A program made the translations under genes and the position numbers. Source: DAOTVS01 sp034436375 (GTDB lineage: Bacteria; Chloroflexota; Anaerolineae; SpSt-313). From it: DNA of 17,603 bases. The notes under the pieces were generated by a model that made no database searches, was not told the DNA's origin, and saw only the letters and a program-made list of their open reading frames with translations. Of the stretch, positions 1 through 8,094 are shown piece after piece. The stretch lies in the NCBI GenBank assembly GCA_034436375.1, contig DAOTVS010000170.1:1-17603 (forward strand), written 5' to 3'. Position 1 is the first letter of the stretch, and each line of letters begins with the position of its first letter.

Positions 1-110
1 CGGGTGCAGGGCGGCAGGGTCAGGATATCACATACCAATTCCTTTGAAGGTTTGCCACCGGTGGCCGTGCGCAGCGTGAAACCCGGTCGCTGCCGACTGG
101 ACAGTCGCAT
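1..110 (-). CDS. Possible start of an unidentified gene, cut by the window edge
   Basis: An open frame begins at ATG 110-108, only 3 bases after the TAG stop of the isomerase gene (116-114), and stays open for 36 codons to the left edge. It starts MRLSSRQRPGF. An AGGGG motif ends 6 bases before the ATG, a usable Shine-Dalgarno site, so translational coupling to the upstream gene is plausible. I recognise no family in the visible part. The alternative is that this is simply non-coding DNA after the isomerase gene, because 110 bases can stay open by chance at this GC content. Confidence 0.35.
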   Translation of the reverse strand, partial: MRLSSRQRPGFTLRTATGGKPSKELVCDILTLPPCT

Positions 111-113
111 GGA

Positions 114-893
<780 letters not shown>

Positions 894-922
894 GGGTCCC
901 CATCCTTTGCATGAAAAAAGGG

Positions 923-963
923 AAAAAAACTGCGCTCTCCAGCCATTATAGGATGTGGAGCGC
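923..963 (-). terminator. Intrinsic terminator ending the transport/GH42 operon
   Basis: Read on the minus strand, the arm GCGCTCCA (963-956) pairs with TGGAGAGCGC (941-932), with one bulged base and a 14-base loop. A run of seven T follows (929-923). It lies 44 bases past the stop of the GH42 gene, which fits termination of the long operon. The loop holds a TATAAT sequence. Confidence 0.8.
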
Positions 964-973
964 CCGTCTGCAA
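945..973 (-). promoter_or_regulatory. Possible sigma-70 promoter for the isomerase gene
   Basis: On the minus strand there is TTGCAG (973-968), a 17-base spacer and a perfect TATAAT (950-945). The -35 box matches consensus only at TTG. Transcription would start near 938, about 45 bases before the ATG at 893. The -10 box is the loop of the terminator at 923-963, so the same bases may serve both functions, or the TATAAT may be chance. Confidence 0.4.
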
Positions 974-1007
974 AACGCCATAGGTACCCTCAGCGCCAAG
1001 GGGTGTG

Positions 1008-2990
1008 TCAGATGGCCTGCAGCACGCGCACACCATAGGGCGGCAGGGTCAGGTCGCCCGCCACCTCACTGCCAGCCAGCAGTTCGCGCGCCGCAAAGCC
1101 CAGGCGCGCCGTCTGCACTTCGGGCGAGTAGTTGAGGACAAAGATGATCTTGCGGCCCTCGCCCTCGCGCACAGCGACCTCAACCGGCGCTGGCGCGTCG
1201 ACCGCGACCGGGGGCCGCACGCCCGCGTGCTCCAGGAGCCAACCTACGATCGGCGCCGTGACCGGGCCCAGCGCGCCCAGGTAGAGGGCGCCGCCCCGGC
1301 CCGCGGCGCGCCAGGTGGCCGCCGCCCGGCCGGCATAGAGGCCCTCCTCGTAGCGGGCCACGACCTCCGTCCCAGCCTCAGGCTCGATCAGTTCGAGCCA
1401 GGTGTCGGCGCTCGCCTCATCGCCGCCCCAGGCATCCTCGACGCGCACGCGCACAGCTTGGCCGGCAGGCCGCGAGTCGAACTCGCGTACGGTTGCGCCG
1501 CACAGCCCCGCCAGGAGCCCGGGGAAGGGGATATCGACCACGCGATTGTGCTCGTCCTTCTGCCCGGTGCGCACGGTCACCAGCAGGAAGCCGCCACCCT
1601 CCACAAAGCGGGTCAGGTTGGCCACCGTCTCTGGCCGCAGCACAAAGAGCGCCGGGGCGATCACCAGCTTGTAGCGAGAGAGGTCGCCCTCCGGGGCCAC
1701 GAAATCGACCGGGATGTGCCGCGCCAGGAGCTCGCTGTAGATCCTGTCGGCATAGCGCCAGGGATGCCCCAGGTCGGCATGGTGAGGCTGGTTCTCCAGC
1801 GCCCAGAGCGATTCGTAGCTGAGGATAAAGGCGACCTCGGCGCGGGGCGTGGTATCGGAAAGGGCGGCGCTGAGCTGCTTCAGCTCTTGCCCCAGGCCTT
1901 TGATCTCCTCATAGACGCGCCCCGGCCGGCCATCGTGGGGCAGGATGCCATCATGGAACTGCTCCGCGCCGATCAGCCCGGCGCGCCAACGGAAGTAGAT
2001 GATGGCGTCGGCGCCGTGAGCCACGCCCTGCAGGCTCATCAGGCGCGCAGCGCCTGCGGGCAGCTGCGAGTGGGGCGCCCAGAACTTGTGGCTGCACTGC
2101 TGCTCCAGCACCCAAAAGTTGCGTCCCTTGGCGCCGCGGATGCAGTCGTGCGACAGCGCGGCCGCCTGGTATTGCGGCGGCTCCAGGTAGTTATCCCACC
2201 CCATGATATCGAGCGCCCGGCCCATCTGAAAATTGTCGAGCTGGGTAAAGTGGCCGCCCAAAAAGTTGTGGGTCAGGAGTTGCCCCGGGGCCTCGCGGCG
2301 CAGGATATCGACGTGCAGTTGCTGATAGCCGGCAGTGCGATCGGCGCAGAAGCGGGCATAGTCGAGCACCAGCCCCGGGTTGTGGTGGCCGACCGTGCGG
2401 CGCGGGATGGGGATCTGCGCCCAGTCGGTGTACAGGTGGCTCCAGAAGCTGGCGCCCCAGGCGCTGTGGAGCGCCTCCAGGCTGCCGTAGCGGCGCTGCA
2501 GCCAGCGGCGAAAGGCCTCCTGGCAGCGGTCGCAGTAGCAGCGCGCACGGCCCATCACGCCAAACTCGTTATCGACCTGCCAGGCGATCACCGCCGGGTT
2601 GTCGCGGTAGTGAGCGGCCATGGCCTCCACGATGCGCCGCGTGCGCTCGCGCAGGATGGGGCTCGTGATGCAATAGTTGGCCCAGTAGCCATAGGCCGTG
2701 CGCACCCCATCCTCACCCACCGTCGTGACCTCTGGGTCCAGGTCCAGCATCCAGGCCGGGGCGGCCGTGGTGGGGGTGCCCAGCACAGTCGAGATGCCGT
2801 GCCGGTAGAGCAGGGCGATCACCTCGTCGAGCCAGCCGAAATCGTAACGGTCCGGCTCGGGCTCCATAAGCGCCCAGGCCAGCTCGGCCAGGCGCACCAC
2901 GTTAAAGCCCGCCTCGGCCATGAGCCGGGCGTCGTAGCCCCAGCGCTCGCGGGGCCATTCTTCCGGGTAGTAATCTGCACCAAAGTACAT
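1008..2990 (-). CDS. GH42 beta-galactosidase
   Basis: This 660-aa enzyme is a glycoside hydrolase family 42 beta-galactosidase of normal family length. It should hydrolyse terminal beta-D-galactosides (or alpha-L-arabinopyranosides in some members) by a retaining mechanism. The start GADYYPEEWP is typical of the family. The acid/base is E142 in WQVDNEFG and the nucleophile is E296 in FWVLEQQ. The zinc-site cysteines C107, C151, C153 and C156 (CYCDRC cluster) are all present. The A domain is about residues 1-380, followed by a trimerisation-like domain and a small C-terminal beta domain. No signal peptide is seen, so it is cytosolic and acts on imported oligosaccharides. ATG 2990 has AGAGG upstream and lies 11 bases after the aminotransferase stop, so it is the last gene of the operon before the terminator. 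Confidence 0.93.
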   Translation of the reverse strand: MYFGADYYPEEWPRERWGYDARLMAEAGFNVVRLAELAWALMEPEPDRYDFGWLDEVIALLYRHGISTVLGTPTTAAPAWMLDLDPEVTTVGEDGVRTAYGYWANYCITSPILRERTRRIVEAMAAHYRDNPAVIAWQVDNEFGVMGRARCYCDRCQEAFRRWLQRRYGSLEALHSAWGASFWSHLYTDWAQIPIPRRTVGHHNPGLVLDYARFCADRTAGYQQLHVDILRREAPGQLLTHNFLGGHFTQLDNFQMGRALDIMGWDNYLEPPQYQAAALSHDCIRGAKGRNFWVLEQQCSHKFWAPHSQLPAGAARLMSLQGVAHGADAIIYFRWRAGLIGAEQFHDGILPHDGRPGRVYEEIKGLGQELKQLSAALSDTTPRAEVAFILSYESLWALENQPHHADLGHPWRYADRIYSELLARHIPVDFVAPEGDLSRYKLVIAPALFVLRPETVANLTRFVEGGGFLLVTVRTGQKDEHNRVVDIPFPGLLAGLCGATVREFDSRPAGQAVRVRVEDAWGGDEASADTWLELIEPEAGTEVVARYEEGLYAGRAAATWRAAGRGGALYLGALGPVTAPIVGWLLEHAGVRPPVAVDAPAPVEVAVREGEGRKIIFVLNYSPEVQTARLGFAARELLAGSEVAGDLTLPPYGVRVLQAI

Positions 2991-3001
2991 GGCTTACCTC
3001 T

Positions 3002-4384
3002 TTATATCCAGCGGGTTGCCTGTGCGTCCTCCGTGCAGTAGGCCGACAGGACCTTGTTGATACCATGGGCGATGTTATGGCAATCATTGGCGGTCAGCCA
3101 CTGATTCCGCAGCCAGATCCAGATAGCCCGGTCGTAGAGGTCATCTGCTACCGGGCAGTCGCCCCGGGCGTACTCGGCATGCCCGCCCCTGGCGAGGTAG
3201 AGCGGACACTCAAAGGGGCAGTTATCGGGGGTGGGGCCCGTCTTTTGCGTGATGGCGAACATGTGCGAGTACTGGTGCCAGTCGGGCCCGGCCTCTGCGC
3301 CCCGCATATGACACTGGATGCCTTCTGCATTGAGGGCGCTCACGATCTTGTGGCCCAACTCGAAGGTCTCTGGGAAGAAGCAGATTGTATAGCCGATCTC
3401 TCCGGCCACGTCATACATCTTGCGCGGTGTGATCTCCTTGAAGGTCTTGAGCTCTTGCAGTATCTGCATCTTGGCGGTGTGGAACCGATTCACGACGCCG
3501 GGCAGCTTGGCAAGCTGGTAAATGTCGACGGCCGCCTCCAGCTCCGAAAGGCGATAGTTGGTGCCGGGAAAGAGCTCGCCGGGGTAACGAGGCGGTGCAA
3601 AGCGTTTGGGCCGCCACAACCCGCCGGCTTCGGCCAAGCCCGCCGCCCGCTCCCACAGCCGCTGATCGTGGGTCAGCACGAGCCCGCCCTCGCCGGCCCC
3701 AATGATCTTGTAGCAGGAGATGCTAAAGCAGCCCAGATCGCCAATCGTACCGACGTAGCGCCCCTTGTACCGGGCGCCCGGGGACTGGGCGCAATCCTCG
3801 ATCACCTTGAGGTTGTGCTTGCGCGCAATCGCCATGATGGGGTCCATGTCGCAGACCGTGCCCCAGACGTGCGTGGGCGCAATGGCCACCGTGCGCGGAG
3901 TGATCAGGGCCTCTATCTTGGCCGGATCCATCGAGAGCGACTGATCCACGTCACAGAAGACGGGGATACCCTTCGCCATCACCACCTCTGACGCTGTGGC
4001 GAAGAAACCGATGGCCGGGCAGATCACCTCTGTGCCCGGCCCGACGCCGGCCGCCACAAAGGCGCTATGCAGGGCGGCCGTTCCCGAAGTGACGCCGAGG
4101 GCATACTCGATCCCAAAGATCTTGCGAGCCTGCTCCTCAAAGGTATCAACCTTTGTCTGCGGCAGCCCCGACCCATAGTGGGCCAGTGTGAGCTCGGGGG
4201 TCAGATCATCCTCCGAGATGACCTCTCGCATCCGGGCCCGGGCGGCCTCGGAGAAGCCGAACCTCTCAGCGATAGACAGGAACTCGTCTATCCCGTGTCT
4301 CGGCCTCGGCTGCCCTTCAAACTGGGCAACAGCCTTGGGCCCGCCTTCTATGGCCAGTTTTTCCGAAAGACTGGATTGCGACAT
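3002..4384 (-). CDS. DegT/DnrJ/EryC1/StrS-family PLP aminotransferase
   Basis: This 460-aa protein is a fold-type I PLP enzyme of the sugar aminotransferase (DegT/DnrJ/EryC1/StrS) family. The cofactor lysine is K226 in FSISCYKIIGAGEGG. D197 in VIEDCAQ would contact the pyridine nitrogen, and the TSGTAALHSA phosphate-binding loop is at about 99-108. Family members transfer an amino group from glutamate or glutamine to a keto sugar or keto-cyclitol; a few are dehydratases, but the lysine is intact here. At 460 residues it is longer than the usual 370-400, with an N-terminal extension of about 75 residues. It lies 25 bases after the MalG-type permease and 11 before GH42, so it is co-transcribed with sugar uptake. 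This suggests a role on the imported sugar or a product of it, perhaps an amino sugar or inositol derivative, but the substrate is unknown. Confidence 0.85.
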   Translation of the reverse strand: MSQSSLSEKLAIEGGPKAVAQFEGQPRPRHGIDEFLSIAERFGFSEAARARMREVISEDDLTPELTLAHYGSGLPQTKVDTFEEQARKIFGIEYALGVTSGTAALHSAFVAAGVGPGTEVICPAIGFFATASEVVMAKGIPVFCDVDQSLSMDPAKIEALITPRTVAIAPTHVWGTVCDMDPIMAIARKHNLKVIEDCAQSPGARYKGRYVGTIGDLGCFSISCYKIIGAGEGGLVLTHDQRLWERAAGLAEAGGLWRPKRFAPPRYPGELFPGTNYRLSELEAAVDIYQLAKLPGVVNRFHTAKMQILQELKTFKEITPRKMYDVAGEIGYTICFFPETFELGHKIVSALNAEGIQCHMRGAEAGPDWHQYSHMFAITQKTGPTPDNCPFECPLYLARGGHAEYARGDCPVADDLYDRAIWIWLRNQWLTANDCHNIAHGINKVLSAYCTEDAQATRWI

Positions 4385-4409
4385 GCTCAGAGTCCTTTCT
4401 TACCATTTG

Positions 4410-5339
4410 TCAGCCCTCCCTCATGCCGGTGAGGGCAATGCCGCGCACAAAATACCGCTGCGCCAGTAGGAAGACGAGCAGCATGGGCGCCGTGGCGATG
4501 GTGACGCCGGCCATGAGCGGCCCCCAATCGGTCGTGAAGCGCTGCCGGAAGACCATCAACCCAAGCTGGATGGTGCGGTAGCGGTCATCGGTGGTGATGA
4601 CCAGGGGCCAGAGGAAATCATTCCAGTAGCCCTGGAAAGTAAAGATGCTGAGCGCGGCCAGGGCAGGCCGGGCCAGGGGCATGACGATGCGGGCAAAGAT
4701 GCCCACATCGCCGCAGCCATCAATGCGGGCGGCATCCAGCAACTCATCCGGAACAGTGCTGAAGAACTGGCGCAACAGGAACACGCCAAAAGCGCCGCCC
4801 GCGCCGGGGATGATCAGGCCGGCATAGCTGTTCAGCCAACCCCTGCCGCCCTGTCCGAGCCAGTTGTTGCCGCCAGCAAAGGGTATGCTCTTGACGACCA
4901 GGAAGGAGGGGATGAGGCTGACGATGCCCGGGATCATCTGCGAGCCCAGCACCAGCCAGAAGATGGCCTCGCGCCCCTTGAAATAGAGCTTGGAGAAGGC
5001 ATAGGCCGCCATGGCGCAGATGAGAAGCGTCAGGAGCGTGCCGCAGACGGCCACCACAGCGCTGTTGCCGAAATACTGCGAGAAGCGGGCGGCCTGCCAG
5101 GCCCGGGCATAGTTGGAGAAGAACCAGTGGCTGGGAATCAGGCGCGGCGGGAAGAGGAAGAGCTCGTTCTGCGCCTTGACCGACGAGGAGACCATCCACA
5201 GGAAGGGAAAGACCATCACCACCGAGAGGGTCGCGACCAGGATGTGTAGAAGGAAGGTACAGACTGAGCGCAAGACGATGATATTCTTATTCCTCTTGGG
5301 CAAGATCCTTCCGGCTGCTGGGTGTAGTTCAGCCTTCAC
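4410..5339 (-). CDS. Carbohydrate ABC transporter permease, MalG type
   Basis: This 309-aa inner-membrane permease has about six membrane segments. It is the second subunit of a carbohydrate-uptake ABC transporter of the MalG/CUT1 class. The EAA loop that docks the ATPase is at about 199-224 (ELLDAARIDGCGDVGIF then MPLARPAL). I chose GTG 5339 over an ATG-like start at 5381 because GGGAGGT sits just before it. This makes the gene overlap the MalF-type gene by 11 bases (5329-5339), the usual translational coupling of such pairs. The long polar N-terminal stretch (1-20) has several K and R residues, as expected for a cytosolic end. No ATPase gene is adjacent. Confidence 0.9.
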   Translation of the reverse strand: MKAELHPAAGRILPKRNKNIIVLRSVCTFLLHILVATLSVVMVFPFLWMVSSSVKAQNELFLFPPRLIPSHWFFSNYARAWQAARFSQYFGNSAVVAVCGTLLTLLICAMAAYAFSKLYFKGREAIFWLVLGSQMIPGIVSLIPSFLVVKSIPFAGGNNWLGQGGRGWLNSYAGLIIPGAGGAFGVFLLRQFFSTVPDELLDAARIDGCGDVGIFARIVMPLARPALAALSIFTFQGYWNDFLWPLVITTDDRYRTIQLGLMVFRQRFTTDWGPLMAGVTIATAPMLLVFLLAQRYFVRGIALTGMREG

Positions 5340-6240
5340 GGTTACCTCCCAGGACACGATTATTGAGCAATGAGATGGCAAAGATCACCACAAACAACAG
5401 GAAGGACATGGCTGAAGCATAGCCGAAGCGGAAAAAGCGGAAAGCATTGAGCCAGATCTCGAGGGTCACGGAGATGGTCGTGTTGAGCGGCCCACCATTG
5501 GTCATGATGAACATCTGTGAGAAGACCTGCAGATTGGAGATACAGCTCATGACCACCACAAAGAACGTAACGGGCTGCAGTTGGGGCAGCGTGATATACC
5601 AGAACTGCTGCCAGCCGGAAGCTCCGTCGATGCGCGCTGCATCGTAGAGGCCTGCCGGGATGCCCTGCAGGCCGGCCAGGTAGATCACCATGGTCCAGCC
5701 GACACCGCCCCAGACGGCCATGACGATGATGGAGGGCATGGCCAGGCGGGGGTCGCCCAGAAAGGATTGGTTGGGCAGGCCCAGGCCCTTGAGCAGGAGG
5801 TTGAGCAGGCCCGTCTGGCTGTTATAGATCCAGAGCCAGATCATGGCGGCGGCGACGGCGGAGGTGATGACCGGCAGATAGAAGAACGAGCGCCAGAGGG
5901 CCTTGATACGGAGAACGCGGGCGTTGACGAGCAGCGCCAGGGCCAGGCCGATGGAGGCTTCGAGCGCCAGCTCGCCGACGGTGTAGTAGAGGGTATTGCC
6001 GACCGATACCCAAAAGAGGCGGCTGGCGGCCTCACTGCCGAAGAGGATATTGCCATAGTTGGCCGCGCCGACCCACACCGGACGGCTGAGCCCATCATAG
6101 TTGGTGAAGCTGAGCACCAGCGAGGCCAGGACGGGGCCGATGCGAAATACGACGAACAGGAGCAGAAAAGGCGCCAGGAAGAGCAGGGCCATAAGGCCTG
6201 AGCTTTTTCGTGGCGTTGCCCGCAGCGTAAAAGCTCTCAT
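5329..6240 (-). CDS. Carbohydrate ABC transporter permease, MalF type
   Basis: This 303-aa inner-membrane protein is the first permease of the CUT1-class sugar transporter. It has about six membrane segments, the first at about 15-35, and the EAA loop at about 198-222 (LYDAARIDGASGWQQFW then ITLPQL). The frame opens further upstream at GTG 6252, but ATG 6240 is preceded at 6 bases by GGGGGTGATC, which matches the extended anti-Shine-Dalgarno complement at nine of ten positions. This makes 6240 the likely start, and the upstream GTG is part of that ribosome-binding site. It would pair with the MalG-type gene that overlaps its end and receive sugar from the lipoprotein gene upstream. Confidence 0.9.
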   Translation of the reverse strand: MRAFTLRATPRKSSGLMALLFLAPFLLLFVVFRIGPVLASLVLSFTNYDGLSRPVWVGAANYGNILFGSEAASRLFWVSVGNTLYYTVGELALEASIGLALALLVNARVLRIKALWRSFFYLPVITSAVAAAMIWLWIYNSQTGLLNLLLKGLGLPNQSFLGDPRLAMPSIIVMAVWGGVGWTMVIYLAGLQGIPAGLYDAARIDGASGWQQFWYITLPQLQPVTFFVVVMSCISNLQVFSQMFIMTNGGPLNTTISVTLEIWLNAFRFFRFGYASAMSFLLFVVIFAISLLNNRVLGGNREG

Positions 6241-6316
6241 GGTGGAGATCACCCCCTACCCGTGATCAATGTCGTCGTGGCGATTTGCGCCCGTCTCCAT
6301 GATGTGGGAGGACAAA

Positions 6317-6420
6317 CGGCTAAAGCCGTCACTACGACACCAGGCCAATATCGTAGTGGCGGCTTCAGCCGCTCGTCTCCGCCTGGCGCCAGGGGAGGCG
6401 AACGGCTGAAGCCATCACGA
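6317..6420. repeat. Palindromic intergenic repeat with a third degenerate copy
   Basis: Two 21-base arms (6317-6337 and 6351-6371) are inverted copies agreeing at 19 of 21 positions, around a 13-base spacer. A further partial copy starting CGGCTGAAGCC lies at 6403-6420 in the same direction as the left arm. The core is CGGCTAAAGCCGTCACTACG. It sits in the 226-base gap between the binding-protein and MalF-type genes, where a transcript hairpin could protect upstream mRNA or reduce read-through. I recall similar CGGCTNAAGCCGTCAC repeats scattered in Chloroflexota genomes. The gap has no gene, and a further palindrome CCTGGCGCCAGG lies at 6382-6393. Confidence 0.75.
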
Positions 6421-6466
6421 CAACACTATGCGACAGCATTACCGGGCCTACACGGGAACGTTACCG

Positions 6467-7879
6467 TCACGAGCCCTTGAGGTTGCGGTCGATAATCTGC
6501 TGGCCCTCCTGTGCGGCCTGGGCCAGAGCATCTTTGGGCGTGGCCTTGCCATACAGCGCCTTCTGGCAGGCCTCGTCAACCCGCGCCAGCACCTCCAGGG
6601 TAAAGGGCACCGGGGGCGTAGTATGGGCGCCTGGGGCAGCCATGACATCCTCGATGAGGATCTTGTACAGCGGGGTGATGTGCTTGGCCGTCGCGGTGAT
6701 GGATCTGCGCGGCGGGCAGCCGCCCATCGCCTCCTGATAGCCGCGGAAGTTGTCGTCGTCCAGCACCAGGGCATCGAGCAGCGTCCATGCCTGCTGCGCG
6801 CGTGGCCCCTTGGTCAAGATGTAGCAGTTGGCATACCACAGCGAGGCCTTTACTTTCTGGGTCATGACAGCGACCCCGGTGCTATCCATGAGCTCGGGAG
6901 CGTATTTCTGGACGTTCTGCAGTTGGCCATAGTTGTCAAAGCCCATGGCCACCAGCCCCTGGGTCATGGCCGACATATCGCCGGTAGCCTGCATGCCCTC
7001 GACCGGGCAGACCTTGTCTTCGACGACCAACCTGGTCCAGAACTCCAGGGCCTCCAGGGCCTCCGGAGAGTCGTAAGCGACCTTGTCAGCGGCGTCGTTC
7101 AGGATAGCCCCACCGTTCTGCCAGAGGAATTGCACATAGGTCTGGAAGCAAAACTGGCCCGTGTTGGCAAACCAGCCAGCGCGCTTGAAGGTGCCTCCTT
7201 CGCTCTGGGTCATCGCCTTGGCCGCGGCGCGGAATTCATCCCAGCTGCCTGCGGGGGCTTTCTCTGGGTCCAGCCCAGCTTCCTTCATGAAATCCTTGCG
7301 ATAGAAGAGGGCGCGGTTATCCAGCACATAGGGCAGGGCGACCAACTTGCCATCCGAAGTAGCGCCCTCCTTGATCGCCTTCTCGTAAAAGTCGGCGACC
7401 TTCTCGGGAGCACCCGCGGTGGCGGAGACGAACTCGTCCAGTTCGGCAACAATACCCTTGACCTTATACTTGGGTCCGAACTCCACAAAGTCGGCCTGGA
7501 ACAGGTCGGGAGCCAGGCCGCCGGCAAAGGCGGTCATGACTTTGGCATCGAGTTGCCCCCAGTCGGTATAGTCGGCGGTCACCGTCCAACCGGGGTGCTG
7601 CTCCTGGAACTTGGGGATCGTAGTCTCGTCGATCAGTTTGCGGGCATCCTCGTTCCAGTCGACCAACAACAGGCTGAGCTGGACGGGCTGCGAGGGCGCT
7701 GCCGTCGGGGCAGACGTCGCCTCTGCGGGGGCAGCGGTCAGGCTTTCCCCCGCATGGGTCGCTTCCGCCTGAGGCGCCTGGGTAGGTTGGGCCTGGGGGG
7801 CGCAGGCAGCCAGGAGTACGGTCGTGGTCACAGCAGAGAACTGGAGGAACTGGCGCCGGTTGAGGACCTTCTTTTCCAT
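6467..7879 (-). CDS. Sugar ABC transporter substrate-binding lipoprotein
   Basis: This 470-aa protein is an extracellular solute-binding protein of the CUT1 family (family 1, MalE-like). It starts MEKKVLNRRQFLQFSAV with a twin-arginine-like NRRQFLQF at 7-14, then a hydrophobic stretch and the lipobox VLLAAC with the lipidated cysteine at 26. A Pro/Ala/Thr-rich linker of about 45 residues follows, then the binding fold. It should be anchored at the outer face of the membrane and deliver sugar to the two permeases. The frame opens earlier at 8011, but ATG 7879 is chosen because GGAGG lies 8 bases before it and the signal peptide starts there. It heads the operon and is separated from the permeases by a repeat-bearing gap, consistent with higher expression of the binding protein. 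Confidence 0.93.
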   Translation of the reverse strand: MEKKVLNRRQFLQFSAVTTTVLLAACAPQAQPTQAPQAEATHAGESLTAAPAEATSAPTAAPSQPVQLSLLLVDWNEDARKLIDETTIPKFQEQHPGWTVTADYTDWGQLDAKVMTAFAGGLAPDLFQADFVEFGPKYKVKGIVAELDEFVSATAGAPEKVADFYEKAIKEGATSDGKLVALPYVLDNRALFYRKDFMKEAGLDPEKAPAGSWDEFRAAAKAMTQSEGGTFKRAGWFANTGQFCFQTYVQFLWQNGGAILNDAADKVAYDSPEALEALEFWTRLVVEDKVCPVEGMQATGDMSAMTQGLVAMGFDNYGQLQNVQKYAPELMDSTGVAVMTQKVKASLWYANCYILTKGPRAQQAWTLLDALVLDDDNFRGYQEAMGGCPPRRSITATAKHITPLYKILIEDVMAAPGAHTTPPVPFTLEVLARVDEACQKALYGKATPKDALAQAAQEGQQIIDRNLKGS

Positions 7880-8094
7880 CGCTCTTGCCTCCTGCAGGTG
7901 AAGAAGCCTTTGGACCTGACAGGTATTCCGAAACCTGCCAGGTCCCACGTTTCGGGCATTTGTCGACCGAGACACGATGTGGTACAGTCTCGCCAAGGAT
8001 ACGTGGAGCACGAATCCGATAAGATCACTATAGCACAGAAGTGGTCCGGTTTGGGGCTTTTCCGGCCGTTACGCGGTCGCGAGGTGGACATAGA
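7880..8094. promoter_or_regulatory. Divergent intergenic region shared by the transport operon and the regulator gene
   Basis: This 215-base gap separates the minus-strand binding-protein gene and the plus-strand regulator gene, so promoters for both should lie here. On the minus strand TATAGT (8032-8027) is the best -10 candidate, without a good -35. An imperfect dyad CGAGAC (7968-7973) and GTCTCG (7987-7992) could be an operator but is unproven. The palindromic repeat at 7912-7945 also lies here. Confidence 0.35.
7912..7945. repeat. Short palindromic intergenic repeat (ACCTGNCAGGT type)
   Basis: Arms GGACCTGACAGGT (7912-7924) and ACCTGCCAGGTCC (7933-7945) pair at 12 of 13 positions around an 8-base loop ATTCCGAA. 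It lies 33 bases upstream of the binding-protein start, inside its probable leader. I recall this kind of sequence as a widespread intergenic repeat in Chloroflexota and cyanobacteria; its function is unclear. Confidence 0.75.

Noticed and set aside
1005..3041. Long 678-aa plus-strand frame opposite the GH42 gene
   Set aside because: It mirrors a well-supported glycosidase with all catalytic residues; long antisense frames are common at this GC content, and its composition (many H, Q, R, G and A) has no domain pattern.
8041..8094. GTG start extending the regulator by 18 residues
   Set aside because: The ATG at 8095 has a better-placed GAGGTGG, and the extra residues show no family pattern.
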